A stretch of DNA of 26,205 nt from a virus. The notes beneath the pieces were generated by a model. That model worked only from the letters and a program-made list of their open reading frames with translations, made no database searches and was not told the origin of the DNA. Made by a program: the position numbers and the translations under genes. Location of the stretch: positions 1-26,205 of IMG/VR virus record IMGVR_UViG_3300025896_000171, one strand, 5' to 3'. Positions 22,859 to 26,205 of the stretch are shown in pieces (the first letter of the stretch is position 1; each line of letters begins with the position of its first letter).

Positions 22859-23365
22859 GTGTCACTAACACAAAACGAAATTTTAAATAATACAAGGGCA
22901 GTATTAAAACAAGTCCCATTCCGTACAAACTTTGAGAGAGACAATTTTGTATACGGCGTAGCAACTGGCCCCCGTTTACTTGTGTCTCTTTGCCAAGAGA
23001 TGGAGTTTCTAAATAACGAGGCAGATAAGGCAACTAATGATTGGTCAAGGGACGCAATTATTGAAGAAATGAATACAATTAACGCCAAAATTGCAGAATT
23101 ACAAGCCGAAGTTGGTAGTGATGTACGCACAGCACTGGAAGCAGCCGAACCCGCATTTTGGGTAGACGATCTTGCTAAAAAAGCAGCAGTTGAAGCAATT
23201 TGCCAATCGGTAACAGTGGCAAATATGGATCAGATGTTAAAGCTACCTGCAGAGTTATATGAGGATACCATTGTTAAATGTCAAACCTTCTTAAATGTGA
23301 TTAATAAGACAACTCGCCAGGCCGAACGTAAAGCCAATGTGAGCAATGTTTCTAATAACGAATAA
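22859..23365 (+). CDS. Uncharacterised helical protein, 168 residues
   Basis: The frame starts with GTG at 22859, supported by GAAGGAG eight bases upstream. The protein is charged and predicted helical throughout, with a coiled-coil-like centre (IIEEMNTINAKIAELQAEVG, about residues 61-80). An N-terminal segment VPFRTNFERDNFVYGVATGP looks conserved in style. I do not recognise a family. Its stop overlaps the ATG of the glycosyltransferase-like gene as TAATG, so the two are translationally coupled and may work together. It follows the strong terminator of the fibre unit, so it needs its own promoter, but I see no clear consensus in 22805-22850. Confidence 0.7.
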   Translation: MSLTQNEILNNTRAVLKQVPFRTNFERDNFVYGVATGPRLLVSLCQEMEFLNNEADKATNDWSRDAIIEEMNTINAKIAELQAEVGSDVRTALEAAEPAFWVDDLAKKAAVEAICQSVTVANMDQMLKLPAELYEDTIVKCQTFLNVINKTTRQAERKANVSNVSNNE

Positions 23366-24021
23366 TGTTTGGTAAGTTAAGCAATAGTATATTTGACAAG
23401 CAACCTGCACTTAGCGAGCAGGTTGTTATTTGTGTTCCTACCAATGGAATGGTGCATGCACAATTTACCTATTGCCTAATCAAAGCAATACAGTACACAG
23501 AGAAGCAGGGTATCCCTGTAATTCTCGATATGGATGCTGGAACAGTACTAAGCAATCAACGACAGGTGTTACTGACAACGGCAATTGATACGCATGATGC
23601 AGAGCATATTATGTGGCTCGATAGCGACATGACATTCCCAGAAGATGTTATCGTTCGGTTACTTGAACATAATAAACGTGTAGTATGTGCAACGTACTCC
23701 AAGCGGGTACCGCCATTTCATCCAACTGCCTTTATAAGCATTGACCCGGTAGAACCAGTTGATACAGAAGGGCACGGTCTTGTAAATGTTCGATATACTG
23801 GATTTGGTTGCGTATTAATGAAAGCAAGTGTAATTGACGATATGCCAAGCCCACATTTTCCATTAAAGTGGCATGCGCCGAGTTCAACTTGGCATGGTGA
23901 AGATATGGGATTCTGTGACTTGCTAGATCACAATGCTATTAAGATATTTTGCGACTTAGATCTTAGTCGCGAGATTGGGCATTTAGGTCAGCGAGAGTTT
24001 CTAGTGAATCAGGCAAACTAA
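23365..24021 (+). CDS. GT-A-type glycosyltransferase-like protein
   Basis: This 218-residue protein has the layout of phage-encoded GT-A glycosyltransferases. The N-terminal strand VVICVPTNGMV starts it, MWLDSDMTFPEDVI follows with a DxD-type motif at 86-88 (metal and sugar-nucleotide binding), then TGFGCVLMKASV, HGEDMGFCDLLD (acceptor/base region, Asp180) and SREIGHLG with His206. These features match inverting glycosyltransferases, but donor and acceptor cannot be told. Possible targets are virion proteins, host surface or DNA; the nearby fibre block makes virion glycosylation plausible. It is coupled to the upstream 168-residue gene (TAATG). Its last 59 bases overlap a convergent reading frame on the - strand. 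Confidence 0.75.
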   Translation: MFGKLSNSIFDKQPALSEQVVICVPTNGMVHAQFTYCLIKAIQYTEKQGIPVILDMDAGTVLSNQRQVLLTTAIDTHDAEHIMWLDSDMTFPEDVIVRLLEHNKRVVCATYSKRVPPFHPTAFISIDPVEPVDTEGHGLVNVRYTGFGCVLMKASVIDDMPSPHFPLKWHAPSSTWHGEDMGFCDLLDHNAIKIFCDLDLSREIGHLGQREFLVNQAN

Positions 24022-24400
24022 CAAAAAACGCACACCATCGTCTTAACTTTTTAAGATTAACAGCAGCGGACAATTGATACTCTGGGTGGTTGTTGCTTTG
24101 TAACATACTACGCATAAAAGCACCGTCAATGACGGTGCTTTTTATTAAGTGCATTTTTAATTCATGATCTGATACAACACTATTAAGAAGTGGATGTGTC
24201 CACGTTTCATCATTTATCAATCGTCGAAGTTCTAAAAACCAACGTTCGGTATACGCAATGTTATCTTTGTACAAATTATTAAGAAGTGGATTGTTAAGCC
24301 ACGTTGCCCAACATTGCTGAAAATTAAGCTGGCGGTGCGGCCCTGTGTATATTTCCAATGGTTGTTTGTTAATGGTGTTTTTAATTACTCGTAACGCCAT
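23963..24400 (-). CDS. Uncharacterised protein, convergent with the glycosyltransferase gene
   Basis: This 145-residue frame starts with ATG at 24400, 20 bases inside the end of the Nudix gene, and ends within the convergent glycosyltransferase gene. Composition is protein-like, with aromatic-rich and basic patches (CWATWLNNPLLNNLY, TERWFLELRRLI, LKKLRRWCAFFV) and no low complexity. I recognise no family. A strong bidirectional terminator hairpin lies inside it at 24117-24143, encoding KSTVIDGAF. Transcripts ending there would lack the last 50 codons. Either the gene is real and read through the hairpin, or only its upstream part is translated, or the frame is fortuitous. Confidence 0.5.
   Translation of the reverse strand: MALRVIKNTINKQPLEIYTGPHRQLNFQQCWATWLNNPLLNNLYKDNIAYTERWFLELRRLINDETWTHPLLNSVVSDHELKMHLIKSTVIDGAFMRSMLQSNNHPEYQLSAAVNLKKLRRWCAFFVSLPDSLETLADLNAQSRD
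24117..24143. terminator. Bidirectional intrinsic terminator between convergent genes
   Basis: A 12-bp perfect stem AAAAGCACCGTC / GACGGTGCTTTT with an AAT loop has A/T-runs on both arms, so it can act in both directions. It lies 96 bases after the glycosyltransferase stop. It is also inside the - strand frame 23963-24400, where it is read in frame. Confidence 0.85.
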
Positions 24401-24812
24401 TTAGCAAACCTTCTAACGATTCTTTAAAGCCACGACTGCTAAACATTTTTGCAGTATTACGATGCAGCGGTTGCGGCCATTCCCAGAGATTAACCCAGCA
24501 GTAGCCAGCACTTTCCTCATCTATCATAGGAATAAATTCGTCTTCGCATAAAATCAAATAACTAACATGGCGAAAGCGTTTATCACGGGTGGTAAACGTG
24601 TATACGTGACTCATTGCAATTGTATTAGGAACACCTGGAAAGCCAAGTTCTTCACATAGCTCACGCTTTAGCCCATTAAGATCACCCTCGTCGCCATCTA
24701 ACTTACCTCCCCACAATCCCCAACACATGCTATGTGTTTCCGACGGGCTACGAAGTTGCATCATAACCCTGCCGGTATTTTTACTTACAATTAATGCGCC
24801 AACAGCTCTCAT
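24381..24812 (-). CDS. Nudix hydrolase
   Basis: This 143-residue protein carries a complete Nudix box: G36-x5-E42-x7-R50-E51-x2-E54-E55-x-G57 within GKLDGDEGDLNGLKRELCEE and the following LGF. The preceding WGLWGGK and the N-terminal strand RAVGALIVSKNTGRVMMQLR fit the fold. Nudix enzymes cleave nucleoside diphosphates linked to another group (for example oxidised dNTPs, NADH, ADP-ribose or capped RNA); the substrate here is not evident. T4 also encodes a Nudix enzyme (NudE), though not beside gene 15. It starts eight bases after the gp15 stop and overlaps the next frame by 20 bases, so it is cotranscribed with tail genes. Its binding site is weak (GTAAG). Confidence 0.92.
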   Translation of the reverse strand: MRAVGALIVSKNTGRVMMQLRSPSETHSMCWGLWGGKLDGDEGDLNGLKRELCEELGFPGVPNTIAMSHVYTFTTRDKRFRHVSYLILCEDEFIPMIDEESAGYCWVNLWEWPQPLHRNTAKMFSSRGFKESLEGLLNGVTSN

Positions 24813-24820
24813 ATTCTTAC

Positions 24821-26170
24821 TTAGTTTACAATGCGCCAGTAACCCTGCTCGAAGATACCTTCAAGTGCAAGTACCCAATCAGTTCCTGTAAAATATAACT
24901 TGGCCATTGTATTTGCATTGGTAGTATATGCAACAGAGTTAACAGCACTTGCATCAAAGCTAACAATCCAATTGCTACCATTGTATTCAATGATATCATT
25001 TGCATCAGCAACAAGATTCCCCCACATGCTATTTTGTACAACTGACTTAGTTAGTAAATAACGCTGCCCTGGCGCAACTGCTGGAATGTTTCCATTACCT
25101 GGGTGGCTACCAGTTGGGTCAATAATACCATTAATCATTGTAATAGTATCAGTTGGCAATGTTGACAGATCAGTGGTGTATGACAACACATTTACGTTTC
25201 CTGGTACTTCTGTAATTTTTAAAATTACTTCATGTGCATTACTAATATCGCCAAGCTTCAATCTAATTTCTGTAATGCCATTGTGCATACCACCGTAATG
25301 ACTAAAGTGATCGGCCCAACTTAATTTGGCGCCATCACCGCCTGAGGCTGATGTATCAGAATTGTTACTGTTTAGTAGTTGAATAAAGTCATCAGTGACT
25401 CGAATATGCCTATCCTCAAACGTAATCCATTGACGGCTTGAAGGAGCATTATTGTTAATAACAATGTCGTCAATAAATCCGTAGTTTGCATCTACATTAT
25501 TGATGATGCTGTGAATAAGCACCTGTCGCTTGACCTTGGCAGGCGGCGTTAAGAAAATTGGTAATTGGAAGATTAAACTTGCAACATCAATGATATCATC
25601 AGTACCTTGCGGAATGCTACGTGCAGTCCATGTAATGTTTATAAGTTCAACAACTGCTAAACTTGTCCAGTCATACGGATTTTGGCTGCTTTGCAAGTTA
25701 ACTGAAGGATTAAACAGCAATAAGATTTGTTCCAATAGCTGTAGCTTTTGTTCAGTATTACTGGTCCAAATATCTACGTTAATTGTCAAATCAAACGGGA
25801 TAGGAGCATGCCGCTCTAGTGTATAAGTTTCACCAACTTGGTCTTGATAATTCCCAGCAGCTGGATCATATTGCTTTTCGTAAATCTGCACACTATCTTC
25901 AAACGACGGCGTCATTCTACGTTCTGCATTTGGTAACAGTTCTGCAATATAGCAACTAATAGCAGGCACACTTAACATTGTGTTCTCACTATTATTACGA
26001 AGTATGTGCTGACTCATACGAGTAGTGTCGCCGTAACGAACAGGAACCTGATGATAGTTGTCAAGTCCGTTTGCATCTTTGCCCATCTTTACACTGAACC
26101 CACCAAACAGTCTCATGAACTGTAGTAACCAACGTCTTATTTGTTGATCATAAAAATAGGACTGGGCCAT
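24821..26170 (-). CDS. 15: Tail sheath stabiliser / completion protein (T4 gp15 family)
   Basis: This 449-residue protein has the gp15 signatures of T4-like phages: YDQQIRRWLLQFMRLFGGF at the start, VPVRYGDTTRMSQHILRNNS, ERHAPIPFDLTINVDIWTSN followed by TEQKLQLLEQILLLFNPS, then DWTSLAVVELINITWTAR and FLTPPAKVKRQ. gp15 forms the ring that caps tube and sheath and meets the head neck. It is longer than T4 gp15 (272). The extra C-terminal region (about 270-449; GQRYLLTK, NDIIEYNGSNWIVSFD, GYWRIVN) resembles the extension I remember from cyanophage versions. ATG has GAGGAG upstream and overlaps the stop of the preceding gene as TAATG. Confidence 0.88.
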   Translation of the reverse strand: MAQSYFYDQQIRRWLLQFMRLFGGFSVKMGKDANGLDNYHQVPVRYGDTTRMSQHILRNNSENTMLSVPAISCYIAELLPNAERRMTPSFEDSVQIYEKQYDPAAGNYQDQVGETYTLERHAPIPFDLTINVDIWTSNTEQKLQLLEQILLLFNPSVNLQSSQNPYDWTSLAVVELINITWTARSIPQGTDDIIDVASLIFQLPIFLTPPAKVKRQVLIHSIINNVDANYGFIDDIVINNNAPSSRQWITFEDRHIRVTDDFIQLLNSNNSDTSASGGDGAKLSWADHFSHYGGMHNGITEIRLKLGDISNAHEVILKITEVPGNVNVLSYTTDLSTLPTDTITMINGIIDPTGSHPGNGNIPAVAPGQRYLLTKSVVQNSMWGNLVADANDIIEYNGSNWIVSFDASAVNSVAYTTNANTMAKLYFTGTDWVLALEGIFEQGYWRIVN

Positions 26171-26205
26171 TATAGCTCTCCTCGCTTAATAGCTTCTCGA
26201 CGCAG
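26170..26205 (-). CDS. C-terminal end of an upstream gene (partial)
   Basis: The frame LRREAIKRGEL followed by TAA runs in from the right edge and overlaps the gp15 start as TAATG. It also contains the gp15 ribosome binding site. In T4 the gene before 15 is 14 (neck protein), so this may be a gp14 homologue, but eleven residues cannot prove it. Confidence 0.55.
   Translation of the reverse strand: MRREAIKRGEL

Noticed and set aside
24826-25041. 71-codon - strand frame inside the gp15 gene
   Set aside because: It is a shadow of the gp15 coding sequence in another frame, with no start signal.
1-26205. Insertion sequences, integrase or attachment site
   Set aside because: No transposase or integrase motifs, no terminal inverted repeats with target duplications and no tRNA-gene fragment were seen.

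Overview
This window is part of the genome of a tailed phage with a contractile, T4-like tail. The head-assembly genes stand in T4 order on the + strand: portal (gp20), a small conserved protein, an acidic core protein, prohead protease (gp21), scaffold (gp22) and major capsid protein (gp23). On the - strand are a gp26-family baseplate hub/tail-assembly protein at the left and a gp15-family tail sheath stabiliser at the right. The sequences look more like the T4-like phages of marine and freshwater bacteria than like coliphage T4 (a short 400-residue capsid protein, a long gp15, a Zn-ribbon protein behind gp23). That placement comes from family recognition, not from a search. The host cannot be named.

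Layout. Positions 1-315 are non-coding and end in a terminator-like hairpin for the leftward genes. Positions 316-1430 (-) hold a gp26-like protein and a short overlapping frame, joined by a textbook -1 slippery heptamer. This resembles the lambda G/GT tail-chaperone arrangement. Divergent from it, 1522-5046 (+) encodes a large tape measure protein with six exact 56-residue hydrophobic repeats. Positions 5071-10831 (+) are the head module. Positions 10903-11614 (+) hold a Zn-ribbon protein and a holin. Positions 11614-22763 (+) are a block of six fibre/adhesin-type proteins, including a 1,655-residue Ala/Glu-rich coiled-coil protein and a fibre with a C-terminal self-cleaving S74 chaperone. 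Positions 22859-24021 (+) hold an uncharacterised helical protein and a GT-A-type glycosyltransferase. On the - strand, 23963-26205 holds an unknown protein, a Nudix hydrolase, gp15, and the last codons of one more gene that enters from the right edge.

How the genes work together. Portal, core, scaffold and protease build and mature the prohead from the capsid protein. The tape measure and its probable chaperones set tail length, and gp15 caps the sheath. The fibre block probably forms host-recognition structures. The holin belongs to lysis. Intergenic hairpins mark transcription units, and five intergenic copies of a TAAATA-core octamer (GGTAAATA or CATAAATA) are candidate T4-type late promoters.

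Most notable: (1) a U UUU UUC slippery site in the conserved FFG end of the gp26-like gene, leading directly into the next frame; (2) a perfect 95-bp repeat, in the same codon phase, in two neighbouring fibre genes, so recombination would give an in-frame chimera; (3) a strong bidirectional terminator lying inside a - strand reading frame whose 3' end overlaps a convergent gene; (4) the repeat architecture of the giant fibre, with three near-identical modules punctuating about 1,090 residues of coil.
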